Positions 22,210-32,422 of a stretch of DNA of 64,000 nucleotides are shown here, piece by piece; the stretch's first letter is position 1, and each line of letters opens with the position of its first letter. The stretch lies in the NCBI GenBank assembly GCA_038087015.1, contig JASBNA010000001.1, positions 2,852,001-2,916,000 on the forward strand. Reading direction: 5' to 3'. Position numbers and translations under genes: made by a program. Origin of the DNA: Cerrena zonata. Taxonomy: Eukaryota > Basidiomycota > Agaricomycetes > Polyporales > Cerrenaceae. The notes beneath the pieces are model-generated. The model did not search any database, was not told the DNA's origin, and saw only the letters and a program-made list of their open reading frames with translations.

Positions 22210-24321
22210 TTAGAGAATATATCTGTAGTCAGGATTTAAGTCACCCAATTTCTGCTTCTCTTCCAAGGACAAGTCAGAACCGTGAGCGTTTCCGCGATCG
22301 CGTTGACGATTCTCCCTGCTGACACCAAGCAGGTAAAGAATGCAGGACACCGCCGAAAGAACCATGAAAGCAATACAGATACTGTATCCTGTAATGTATC
22401 TTGGGGAATCTTTGGCTAGGAAAGCATAAGCAGCGATGATACCGCCAACTATACAAGGACAAAGATCAGGTAACAATCAAATATTCATATTTGGCTTCTT
22501 ACTGTTTCCAAACCCAACCTGCCATCCTGTCGCGACAGCCCTTCGTTTATGACCAGCCACTATAGATAAACGAGTTCAACGAACTTTCAGGTAGAGTATT
22601 TATGCGGAGGTACTTACAGTTGGTATTGAACCAGCAGACGATAATTGGCATTGCAGAATAAACACCTGAGGCAGCGAGGAACAATGCTGCATATTGCAGA
22701 TGATTGTTGTTGTGTACGGTGAGGAGAATTATGAACCCGACAAGACCCAGGAGTGTTGGGAGTAGAGTAAAGACATAACGGTGTTTAGTGTAGTCGGAGA
22801 TAATGGCAATGAACATGGAGAGGCCGAATGCTGTAGCCCATGGAGGCACCGAGAGCAGTTGTGTTTGAATGGTTCCGTGGCCTAGCGACTGAATAATGGC
22901 AGGCGCAAAATAGGCTATAGGGAGCTTTATGACCTTTCCTCTGATATAAAGCAACATCACGTACCATATCCATAGGCAGGGACGATGAGACCAAAATACA
23001 TGAAACCTCCAAGAATGACTTTGTCTGCGAAAATGGATTAATGTAAAATCTGGACCGAAATTTTTACAACGTACAATCTTTCAGTACTTGCAAAGTACTC
23101 CTGAAAGTAATCTTCTCGTCATTTTGTGAATGTCCAACATCTTCGTATAGTCGGTCTTTGACGAATTGCTTCTCTTCCGCTGACAGCCACTTGACCTCCT
23201 CAGGGAAATCTGATATCAGGAAAAAGAACAGAATAGCAACAAGGCATGTCAGGGTCCCCTCTGATGATAGAATACGTCAGTTTACATCGTGTTGATGAGT
23301 ATAGAACCGTGAGTGACCGGGCCTAGTCATACCCAAGATGAAAACCCATCTCCAGCCACGGTATCCCGCGCATGCCGTCCATTTTGCCGATAGCACTCGC
23401 TAGAAGTCCTCCGAAAGCACCGGCCAACGTGGTCGATGAGAAGAAAAACGAATAACGTTTCTGCGCTTCTTCACGGCGATACCACCTGTTTCATTTGACA
23501 GAGCCATAATTAGCCAACCAATGTCGCTCAGACCCTTATCCTTACGTACATAGCAAGCAGGTAAAAACAGCCAGGGAACATGCCACTTTCGAAGGCACCT
23601 GTTGAGAGTCAGTAATGCTCGAGGCGTAAGCAGGGGTACTGGTACCTAGGAAGAACCGAGTCGCAAGGATTCCGGAGTAATTCTGAGTGAGGCCTTGTAG
23701 GCAAGTTACCAGGCCGAACATGAACATGCAGCCGCTCACTAGAGGGGGGATATAATAAGTATCCCAAATACTTCGAGGAAAAATGAGTGTGCATACACCA
23801 AACATGGGGTTTGAACCGTTTGAGCAGCGCATTGGATGGGATCTCACAAATAACGTATGGAACAAAGCTGCAAGAAGAGAGTTGAATCAGAATAGATCGT
23901 TGAATACTCTGGTCTTGACATACAAGATAACCAAAGCCGTGTTGTACTGATCACCGCGAAGGTGTAAATCATCCTTGAGGCCGAACAAGGCGGCATTGGC
24001 AATGTTAACTCTATAACGGGATCAAACATGTTATTTCGGCGTGTTATGACGCAACATTGAACTGACCGATCGAGGAAAGCCAGGAGATAGAGTATACACA
24101 GAACCGGGACCACTCGTAAATCAATCTTCCTAAGAATTTGTCTTTCGCTAATCTGAGTGGTCAATCCATTGAGAGAACCGTGATGGATCGTAGGCTTCTC
24201 CGCGTCCACAGAGCTATCAACAGAAGCCGCTTTTTGGTGTCCTAATAAGAGTAGACATAGACCTTGTTAGTCGTGATACACAAACCCACACCTAACAATA
24301 CTCACCAGTTTCCGAGCCCAT
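22210..24321 (-). CDS. MFS transporter, anion:cation symporter (ACS/Dal5-like) family
   Basis: Plasma-membrane major facilitator of the fungal allantoate/nicotinate/vitamin permease type; the substrate is not determined by sequence. From MGSETG at 24321, a short first exon is joined to the segment ISERQILRKIDLRVVPVLCI, LYLLAFLDR, then VNIANAALFGLKDDL with RGDQYNTALVIL, the characteristic TM1-TM2 region of this family. Later exons give GLVTCLQGLTQNYSGILATR, FFLGTS, the cytoplasmic loop near 23150 (LSAEEKQFVKDRL-like), and TM7-12 (for example FGLSMFIAIISDYTKHRYVF, LPTLLGLVGFIILLTVHNNN). The tail ends DLSLEEKQKLGDLNPDYRYI. About ten introns split it. Total length is near 500 residues, normal for the family. 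Confidence 0.88.
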
Positions 24322-25137
24322 GGTTATTGAAAGCGCTCCTCGATTCCACGAACTCGTCAAGGTAGGAAGAGAAGCACGGTGGGAACGTTGAACTCCATGC
24401 TCACGTCAGGAAATAAATACCCCATGCCACTTGACAGAGCCGGAAGGAGTCAGAAGACGTCAAAATCTGCTGAGATCCATTTGAGAATGATGTTTCAGCG
24501 GCAGAAAGGCCACTCAGAGTCGTTCTCGTGATTGCCCGAATAAGTCCGAACGTGATCTATAACGCCCTCGCTTGTCCCGCATGCGCCTATAATCATATCG
24601 GGATTGGTGGATAGAGACCGGTCAAGAAAGAGAGTAGGTGAGTACTTATTCACGCGACCAGTCCACACAATGCAAGATGCCGCACAAAAATCACTATGTC
24701 TCGTCCAGACAGTAGTCGAGAATGTATGACACTACCTCGCATTCATACAACTAGAAATATACACAGAACTATTAGCTCAAAGTACAACATACGGCCGACT
24801 CGAGCCGGTTCAGAACTGAATGGATAAGGGTATCGGCGAACAGCGCATGAACGAAGACCCAAAATGTTGCCAGGGTCATCCAAGCATCCATAGGTTGATC
24901 GAGATCGCCGGTGGTATACTATGCTGCAATACGAAGGACGAATCACAATCAGCCTGAGGGCACAGTAAACTGTAGTCGCGTCGAAACTCCTCCTAGAGGG
25001 ACTGCCGAGTGTAAGATGCTATACGAGGTTTAGTTTCAGACATCCCAGAAAGAAATGGTTGTGACGAACCTGGATAGACGAGGCCCTCGGTATCTACATG
25101 GTGTGAATGTAAGGATGAGTCAGTGCACCGTTAAAAC
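24322..25137. other. Intergenic region
   Basis: About 815 bp with no supported gene. It contains the promoter of the ACS-family transporter gene and the 3' flank of the Shg1-like gene. Reading frames are short and broken on both strands. Confidence 0.4.
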
Positions 25138-26082
25138 TCATTCATTTGTTTCCGTTGGCTCTTCCTCTACCCTTGGTACATCTTGTAATGTTTCAGTTGC
25201 CTCAAGCACAGATGGTGGTACCTCGGAGGGGATGGGAGAATGCCGAGGACTAGAAATAATCGGTATGCTATCTGCGGTTTGCATTTCGGAGGCATGTTGC
25301 TCCTCATTTGAACCGGGCTGACTGCCTTCTTCTTGTTGCACGGTACTTTCTGCTCCAGGATGATTGGGGTTAGGCTCTTCTGAATCCGGCTGATCATCGT
25401 GAGGAAGTTGACGACGTTTCGACCTCATTTCATGGTCTTCAACAACTTCTTCCGTCTGACTATCATTGCGAGGTAACGTCTTGTCAAGATACCTTGCGGC
25501 TGAGCCAGTTGTAATTGCTTTACATGACGTCAGTGAGTCAATCAACCCTCAAGCATCCCAGGGGACGTACCTTTAGTGGAGGTACCTGGATGTCTGTTCT
25601 CCAGAAGGAGGTCGGATATTTCTTTGTTCAGACAAGAAGTAAATTCTGGGTCGCGTAGGGTTGTAACATCCGCGACAGCACGTTCGATAATTGTAGATCT
25701 GGGGTTGGCAATGTTGAAAATATACGGTCGTATGGACTTCGCCAGGCGTACCTTGCTACCTCCCCCATAAGTTCTCTGCTTGCCACAGCTTCCGACATGT
25801 AATGCAAACTTTGCTCGGAGAGAAACTGGCGTTTTACTATCGTTTCTATCTCGCCTAAGAGTGGGTGTAGAGAATTCTATATTGTATACTGTTAGACGAA
25901 GAGCGAGATAATGTAACAAGAGAGACACATACACCACTTTGAAACTGCAACAGCATTTGACGTCGTAACCGGTCAAATTCACCGGACTTCTTGAATCTGA
26001 TGTCATTAGGCGGAAAGTTGTTGACTAGTTTCTTCTGAACAGCTCACTCCTCTACGAGTTCATTAGGCTCTGATATACGCAT
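25138..26082 (-). CDS. COMPASS Shg1-like (BOD1-type) histone methylation subunit
   Basis: Likely a Shg1-family component of the Set1/COMPASS H3K4 methyltransferase. The start ATG at 26082 encodes MRISEPNELVEE; removal of the intron 25997-26047 joins it to FKKSGEFDRLRRQMLLQFQS, the hallmark Shg1 N-terminal motif (elveeFKkxGxFDxlR). A second intron restores GNSLHPLLGEIETIVKRQFL, and a third joins REL-GEVAR to STIIERAVADVTTLRDPEF, followed by LNKEISDLLLE. This reproduces the whole Shg1 domain in about 130 residues. The remainder is an acidic, Glu/Pro/Ser-rich disordered tail ending EEEPTETNE. The frame is kept through all four introns. Divergent from HEM12 with 285 bp between starts. Confidence 0.82.
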
Positions 26083-26367
26083 TGTGAATTTCAATTAGAG
26101 GCTCCTGGGAGGCTAGGACACAGGGTTGCGGCGAATAAATGTCGCGTATGGGAGTGAAGATGGAGGGCGAAAGCAAAGAGACTCCCAGGAAGCGATCGCG
26201 CTCGCACGTCTATACAGGCAATCATGCTCACCCGGGATCCTAGCTTCAGACCTCGACCTCACGTTCCACGTATACAAACCAGCGGGAAGGACGTTGGGAA
26301 ATATCTATAAAGCATCCACGACACAAGCTCGGCGGTGCACTCCATTCCTTGACTACAGACTAACATC
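26083..26367. promoter_or_regulatory. Bidirectional promoter of the Shg1-like gene and HEM12
   Basis: Only 285 bp separate the two divergent ATG codons, so both promoters must lie here. TATATAAA-like words are not evident except TATCTATAAAG near 26308. Confidence 0.45.
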
Positions 26368-27627
26368 ATGACTGACTTTCCCCCACTCAAAAATGATCTT
26401 TTGCTCCGAGCTGCTCGAGGTATAAATATATATTCAATCTTGCGTTTACATCTAGCTGAATTTTGTATTCATAGGTGAAGAGACAGAACGTGCACCGGTA
26501 TGGGTCATGAGACAAGCTGGAAGGTACCTCCCAGGTGCGTACGCTCGTTGTATGCGCTTTGATCTCACTGATCCTCTTTCGAGGATTTAGAATTTAGGGA
26601 AGTAAGAAAATCACACGAATTCTTCGAGGTCTGCCGAACCCCTGCACTCGCAACAGAAGTGACCGTCCAACCAATCCGACGGTATTCTGGATTACTCGAT
26701 GCCTCGATCATCTTCAGCGATATCCTGGTCGTCCCCCAAGCATTAGGCATGGAAGTCCAAATGAAAGAAGGCACTGGACCACACTTCCCAGATCCTCTAG
26801 TTACGCCTGCCGACATCGAGAAATTATCCAAGGTGGTTAATATCCAAAAGGAATTGGGTTACGTGTTTGACGCGATCACCATGACAAGACATGCTCTGAA
26901 GGGGGAGGTTCCTCTTATTGGATTCTGCGGAGCACCTTGGACATTGTTTGCGTATATGATTGAAGGTGGTGGAAGCAAGACACTCCAGAAAGCGAAATCT
27001 TGGCTCTTCAAATATCCTGAAGAGTCGAAACAGCTGCTAATCCGGATCGCCGATGTATGCGTAGACTTCCTCGTCGGTCAAGTCAAAGCTGGTGCCCAGG
27101 TAATTCGTTTCTTAAAGCTACCATTTATTCTCGGTCCTCACCTAGAAATACAGCTCCTCCAAATATTCGACTCATGGGCGGGCGAACTTGCACCTCACCA
27201 CTTCCTCGAATTCTCATTCCCCACTCTCCAACACATTTCTACAGGTGTACGACAGAAACTCGCTGTTGAGGGTGTTCCAATTGTCCCCATGACACTCTTC
27301 GCCAAGGGCGCAAACCATGCCCTTCCCCTCCTCGCTCAGAAATCAGGCTACGACACTCTCGGAATTGATTGGTGTGTGGACCCTGCTGAGGCACGTCGTC
27401 TGGTAGGAGACAAGGTGGCTCTTCAGGGTAACCTGGACCCCAATCTCTTGTACGGTGGCAGGGATGCGATTGAGAGAGAAGTCAAGAGGATGTCTGAGGC
27501 CTTCAAAGGAGGAAAGGCACCGAAAGCTTGGATTGCAAATCTCGGCCATGGTATTACACCTGGTGTAGACCCAGAGGATCTTCGTTGGTTCTTCGAATGT
27601 GTTCACAAATACTCTGCGGCGAAGTAA
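26368..27627 (+). CDS. HEM12: Uroporphyrinogen decarboxylase
   Basis: Cytosolic enzyme of heme synthesis; removes four carboxyls from uroporphyrinogen III to give coproporphyrinogen III. Start MTDFPPLKNDLLLRAARG at 26368; introns follow ARG, after GRYLP, and at 27100-27153. Signature 1 (APVWVMRQAGRYLPEFRE) is at about residue 22-40 and supplies the substrate-binding Arg residues. FSDILVVPQALGMEV contains the catalytic Asp. Signature 2 is IGFCGAPWTLFAYMIEGGGS. Further on are GIDWCVDPAEAR, LQGNLDPNLLY and the C-terminal NLGHGITPGVDPEDLRWFF with the active-site His. Length is about 365 residues, as expected. The third intron is 54 bp, a multiple of three with no stop, so it can be misread as coding. 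Confidence 0.97.
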
Positions 27628-28083
27628 AAGAGGAAGTCATATGTAATATCATATAAACAATAGGATTGAAATGTAGAGTGCTGTACCTTCATAGATCATA
27701 CGAGACTCAAATGTCAGTAAAGGCAACACTTGTGTGAACAGTCGTGATCATTGAAATATTGACAACCGAACTGACTACAATATTACAGTCATTGGCAGGA
27801 TCGTCTAGATCGTGAAAAACCAGCCCTAGTGTGCCAGTCTCATACTAAATCAAGCTAAGATGGAATATAGACATGACGAATGCGGGGGGGATGTTGCTAA
27901 TGCAAAAATGGTGATATAGATGGGGGAGAAAATGGGCGAGTATGCAATGTCAATGATGAGGAATAGATTATACACAGTGCATGGTTGCAAAGATGAGAGA
28001 GTGATTGAACAGAAAGAGCGGCGCAGAGTGAGGAGAGCGGAGGAGGAGAAGAGGTGGGCGTACCCTCGAGATACGCGCAAAGA
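27628..28083. other. Convergent 3' flanks of HEM12 and cdc14
   Basis: About 455 bp between two convergent stop codons. No gene is seen; it should contain both polyadenylation regions. Confidence 0.5.
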
Positions 28084-30292
28084 TCACGCAACGACATCGG
28101 CAGCACTAAAGCTACTTCGTCGTCGTCGGATTGGTCTGAGACCTGGTCTACCAGACTTGGGAGCAGCCATCACGACGGCTGCTGCATCTTTGCTCATCCA
28201 GTCTACAGGCGGGATACCCATCGCAGCCAAGGTGGCAGGTGATTCTTGTACGGACGTCGTAGGACGGTGTCCTGGACGTTTGGAAGCGACGGGTAAACGT
28301 GAGGGTGTCGCAAGTTGTCGGGCCTTGCTACGGGTCCCGAGCGCAGGTACGTCTAAAGTAGCGCTTTTGGTAGTAGTTCCTCGAACTGAAGTACCATCAG
28401 CTAGACGGGGAATCTTGTTCGGAGCTTGTCCATTGGCTCTGCTGGCAGGTCTCGCGGTGGCAGTAAGCGGAGCCGGTGCGGTCTTCTTCGCAGCAGTTGT
28501 TGCAGTGCTTCTGGTTATACGTGCAGACCTCTGTTCGGCGGGTGTAAGTCGGGCTCCAGCAGCTCTTGCTGAAGCAGGTTTCGCTTTGATTCTTCGGATA
28601 GGTAGTGCGCCGTTAAGTGGAGGCACGTTATCGTCTTCTTCATCGGAGTCTGTTGCAACTCGTTTGGGGGCCGGTGTCTTGCGTGGTTGTCCCGGTGGTG
28701 AGATAGCGCCAGCCTTGGCTTGAGCAGCAGCAACATGTCTGCTCGGGGTCACTGGAGGTATGCGCTTGGGTGGTGGGGTCGAAGGAATGATAATGGCAAC
28801 GCCAGTCGACTCGATCATCATGTCATCGGAGTCTTCATCAGCTGGCGGTGTCGCAGGCGTAACAAGAGCAGTGGCAGCGACCACTGCAGCACTTTGCATC
28901 TTCCTCATCTCATCCACTGCAGCCCACTTCGACCATTCTAGCTGCTTGAGGTACATATATTGTTGCTGAGGGCCGACCACACTCCCTGGCCGAACGATTC
29001 GCATGAAGGCAATTGCTTCAGTTGCTGTGAAGCCGTACTTCCAGACGAGGTATGCGCCGATGAGAGTACCTGTTCGACCTAGACCTGCCTTACACTGGAA
29101 ACCACATCGAAAGATGTACATAATAGCAGAGGACATGAAAACTTACATGTACGGCAACCACACCACCTCCTGATATCACCTCGTCAGCCATGTCGATGAA
29201 TTTTCGTACAATCTCATCGGTCGGGTTTGTGCCATCGTCGAAGTACAACTCAGCGTGGTTGATGTTACGGTCGAGGAATAGTTGTCGGTCATACAAAGGG
29301 TTGTTGAGTCGTACAACCAGCTTAACATTCTTCTTCTCGAAGTAGTCCAAGCAGTTTTGGAATGGCATTGGAAGCTTCCGCTGTAGAGCGTGATCCCCAG
29401 TTCTGTTCGGTGACGATGGAGACCCATCAACGCTCGGGTTCTGCTTGTCCTTCTCTCTCTTTATCCAGGCCAAGTCAACCGGGGAAGCGAATGCGATGAA
29501 GTTGGGGGTCAACCAGTTCCAGTCGCCGTTCTCTACTTTCTCGTAATATTCGTAATCTTCGACGTCAAATTCGTTCATGTCGCAGAGACCGTTTTGCATT
29601 GCTTTGTATATGCCCCAGAGGCAATCTTGAATGCTGAGATTGAAGTCTGATCGACCACGGCCAGCATCGCGGAAAGGCATAAACTCAAGTTCGGCGATCG
29701 GATGAAAAGCTTCCCAAGGTGGACGTTGTTGTACAATCATCTAGACAAGGACTATCAGATGAGCCACAGTACGTGTAGAAATGACGCGTACCACATAGAG
29801 GGCCATCAATAGGGCCGCGTTGGCTTTTCGCCTGGGGTCGCTTGAAGAGTACAGAACCAACCTATACGAAGCAAGTCCTCGGTCCTATCCTCGATCGTTA
29901 GATAACATAGGGTACACACGGGCAAAGCACAAACCTGGAGAAGCTCATGGATTAATATACATGACTTGTATACCATGGACAAGTTGAACGGGCCCCAGTC
30001 CTGGAAGAAGGATAGATAGAGGAACTGGTCGTCGAATGTGAAGTAATAGTATTTGGCATCATCATCAGGTGTCCTCGAGGGACCGGCGGAGGGTGTGCCT
30101 CGAATCTGGGGCTGTGTTTCAGATTCCGATTGACGATTGAGTGTGTCTGAGCGGGGTGCAGGATGAGCAAATGTCGTAAAATACAGACTGCGTGGTCATG
30201 GTTGAAGTTTGTCAGTGGTACGAGAGACGCTGGGGTGGTGGTGGTACGTACCGACCACCAAAGTGGCAAAGAGGTTCTGCCTTGGCCGCCAT
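28084..30292 (-). CDS. cdc14: Cdc14 dual-specificity phosphatase
   Basis: Mitotic-exit phosphatase that reverses Cdk phosphorylation, preferring pSer-Pro sites. ATG at 30292 (MAAKAEPLCHFGGR) is spliced over an intron to LYFTTFAHPAPRSDTLN. Then follow the N-terminal non-catalytic DSP-like domain (YYYFTFDDQFLYLSFFQDWG, LVLYSSSDPRRKANAALLMA, MIVQQRPPWEAFHPIAELEF), the linker YEYYEKVENGDWNWLTPNFI, and the catalytic domain with PFQNCLDYFEKKNVKLVVRL, the general-acid loop FDDGTNPTDE and the P-loop HCKAGLGRTGT, whose His and Cys codons lie on two exons. After PGSVVGPQQQYMYLKQLEW comes a 250-residue basic Ser/Pro/Ala-rich tail ending RRRSSFSAADVVA, likely for regulation and nuclear/nucleolar targeting. 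Head-to-head with the zinc-ribbon gene. Confidence 0.95.
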
Positions 30293-30512
30293 AGCGATGT
30301 GGGCGAGCTAGGGAGACGACAGGGTGGAGGAGAGGCCAAAGCAGGGTGTGTGCTTGGATGGAGAGTGGGGGTAGCTGAAGAAGGCAAGCTCTGGGTCGGT
30401 GGCCTGTAAGAGCGAGGCTGCCGCGTGCTCTCCTCTCCCACGTGCAGGCGCGCGACTCGCTTCTCCCTCTGTGCGTGACCGCGTCTCCCAGCGCTCGTCC
30501 TCGACCTCCACC
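30293..30512. promoter_or_regulatory. Bidirectional promoter of cdc14 and ZNRD2-like gene
   Basis: The two divergent start codons are only 220 bp apart, so this segment must carry both promoters and leaders. It is pyrimidine/purine strand-biased (GGTGGAGG and CTCTCC-type runs) and has no obvious TATA box. Confidence 0.5.
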
Positions 30513-31709
30513 ATGAGCACCGTTATCGACGTCTCTCCCAAGCTCGGCGAGTACATGCTCAAGGGATGGGTACGTGTCTGCCATCTGCATCCCATACATC
30601 ATGCCGACGTCTTCATCTCCAGGTTCTTACAGATGACATATGCAAAACTTGCGGCAAGTGTCCCCCTCATGCGTACTCCTGCTGCATACAGTACGGTATC
30701 GTGGTACTGTGCTAGCTGCGATTCCTCGAAAAACACATTAAACGATACCACTGACACCACATCGTCTACGAGCTCGGCTTCCGTCAACGGATCCCTAGAT
30801 CATGTCTCCAGGCCTTCTACTCCACCGACCGAGGTCTCGAGTACTTTCAGCTCCCCCGTTTTTGCGCCTGTTGATACTGAAGAAATACTGCGTCGGAGAC
30901 AGCAATCAGATCTAGCTTCGGTTGAAATTGGAAAACGCATGCTGAAGGGTTGGGCGATGTTAGCAGACGAATGTCCAAATTCCGAGTGCTTTGGCATACC
31001 TTTAGTACGTCCCCCCAAGGCGGGAGGAGGAAAAGACCCTCGAAAAGCAAGTTCTAGTACACGTGAAGGAGGTTCATCTTGTAACTTACAACTGAATAGG
31101 AGTGCGTCATATGTCATACGATCTGGGTCAATCGCCCAAATGGTGGTCCTCTTGCTCGACAAGATTCTAGCCAATCCGAGACCACTCCAATTGCTGGTCC
31201 TTCTCGTCAGCTGAACCTTGATGGAAATCAACAATACAAGCTCTGCGTTCGCTTCTGATTCCAGGCCTCAGGAGGCAAGAAAGATGGTGAAGCTCCGTGT
31301 GATGTAATCAATCCCTGACTGTTCTTATTCATGATACGGTGTAGGTTTCACAGCCCTCAGTCATGCCCTATGAAAGCCAGCAAACAGTGAGTTCTGTATT
31401 AGGACATTATTCATGCGCTCGGATTTAACAGTAGCCAACCAGATTACTATGCCGAGCCCTATTACCTTTTCAAACGCACCGTCGTTTTCGAAAACATCAA
31501 ATAGCACCCTCGCTACGTTAGAAGCGTCCGCTTCGGCGCTGGAGCATTCCCTCACAACCCTCACCCAGAGATTAAATCTCCTATCTCAGTCGCCAGCTGT
31601 CGATCCCAGTGCTATTGGGCAAACTGCGGAAGCGATCTCGAAAGTCTCGCTTGCGTTACAACAAGTCAAGGAACTTCACTGGAGAGAAAATAATGCCTCT
31701 GCTGCTTGA
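30513..31709 (+). CDS. Tandem ZNRD2/SSSCA1-type zinc-ribbon protein, apparent frameshift
   Basis: Family of Sjogren/scleroderma autoantigen 1 (ZNRD2), small zinc-ribbon proteins of unclear role. Start MSTVIDVSPKLGEYMLKGW is spliced to VLTDDICKTCGKC. The expected continuation PLMRTPAAYS and WYCASCDSSKN is in the +1 frame: the run of five C at 30660-30664 would need to be four. A Ser/Thr linker follows, then a second ribbon, RMLKGWAMLADECPNSECFG, IPLVRPPK and ECVICHTIWVNRP, joined by a GC-AG intron (31047-31099). The frame stops at CVRF shortly after, while family-like C-terminal helix LEHSLTTLTQRLNLLSQSP with IGQTAEAISKVSLALQQV lies at 31413-31709. Its joining needs one or two more introns and perhaps another one-base change near 31220. 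Treated as one gene, but with unresolved structure. Confidence 0.7.
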
Positions 31710-32422
31710 TGCCCTTCACCCTAGAGACGCACATGATCTGCTCAGTAGCGTAATAACGAGTGAGCTGGTGATCCCTGAAGGCGTGAAGATCTAACTAATG
31801 GGGCTGGACAGTTGATGTACTTTTGCACAGTATGGACAGCTGATCCGCGAGCTTTGTTTTGAAGTAATCTGTATGATAGGTGTCTACGTACTGACCATTC
31901 AAAGGGAATCTATCTGTTTTCCTGAGATAGTGGCTGCGATGAATGCTCTACCTAACGTTTAGTGCGTGTCTCCAATCCAGGGCACTTCTGAATAGAAGCC
32001 GACCTTTCTAGACATGTCAGCGATAACGTCTACAAATCTAATGCCTTCTTAACTCAGGGACGCCCTTTAATCCCTGAATCTTCGGGAATAGCCTGTGTGA
32101 CTGCGAACGCATCTAATCCCTTCATACAAACACCGTGTTTCCCAGCTCAGCTCAGCAAACAGCACATGTCATCTAACATGAACCTGCACCTACAACGCAT
32201 GCCCACCACGATGCTCGACTACGATTCCAAACTTAAACTAGCCGTGAGGATAGAGGATGGTTTGTGTCTGCTCTTTGTCGACTGTTCACTTGTCTGCTGC
32301 TTGATTATTTCTCCCTTTTTTGTTACACTCCTCTATCTCGAGGGGCTGGCTGTTTTCAGTATCTTGTCTTGATTGATATCGCACTTTGACGTTGATCGTC
32401 TGAGAGTGATAGTTGACTGAAC
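31710..32422. other. Intergenic region
   Basis: About 710 bp. A plus-strand frame at 32097-32372 (MTANASNPFIQ...) is open for 91 codons but has no recognisable features, is followed directly by the next gene, and may be part of its 5' leader. No gene is supported. Confidence 0.35.

Noticed and set aside
24743..24946. Minus-strand 67-codon frame
   Set aside because: No start context, splice partner or recognisable features; lies in a promoter region.
27920..28723. Plus-strand frame of 267 codons
   Set aside because: It is antisense to the basic, Ala/Pro-rich tail of cdc14, where stops are rare on the other strand; no domain and no splice pattern of its own.
30640..30700. A 34-base intron (GTGTCC...ACAG) that would restore the zinc-ribbon frame
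   Set aside because: It is shorter than every other intron here and would remove the conserved PLMR motif; a one-base homopolymer error explains the data better.
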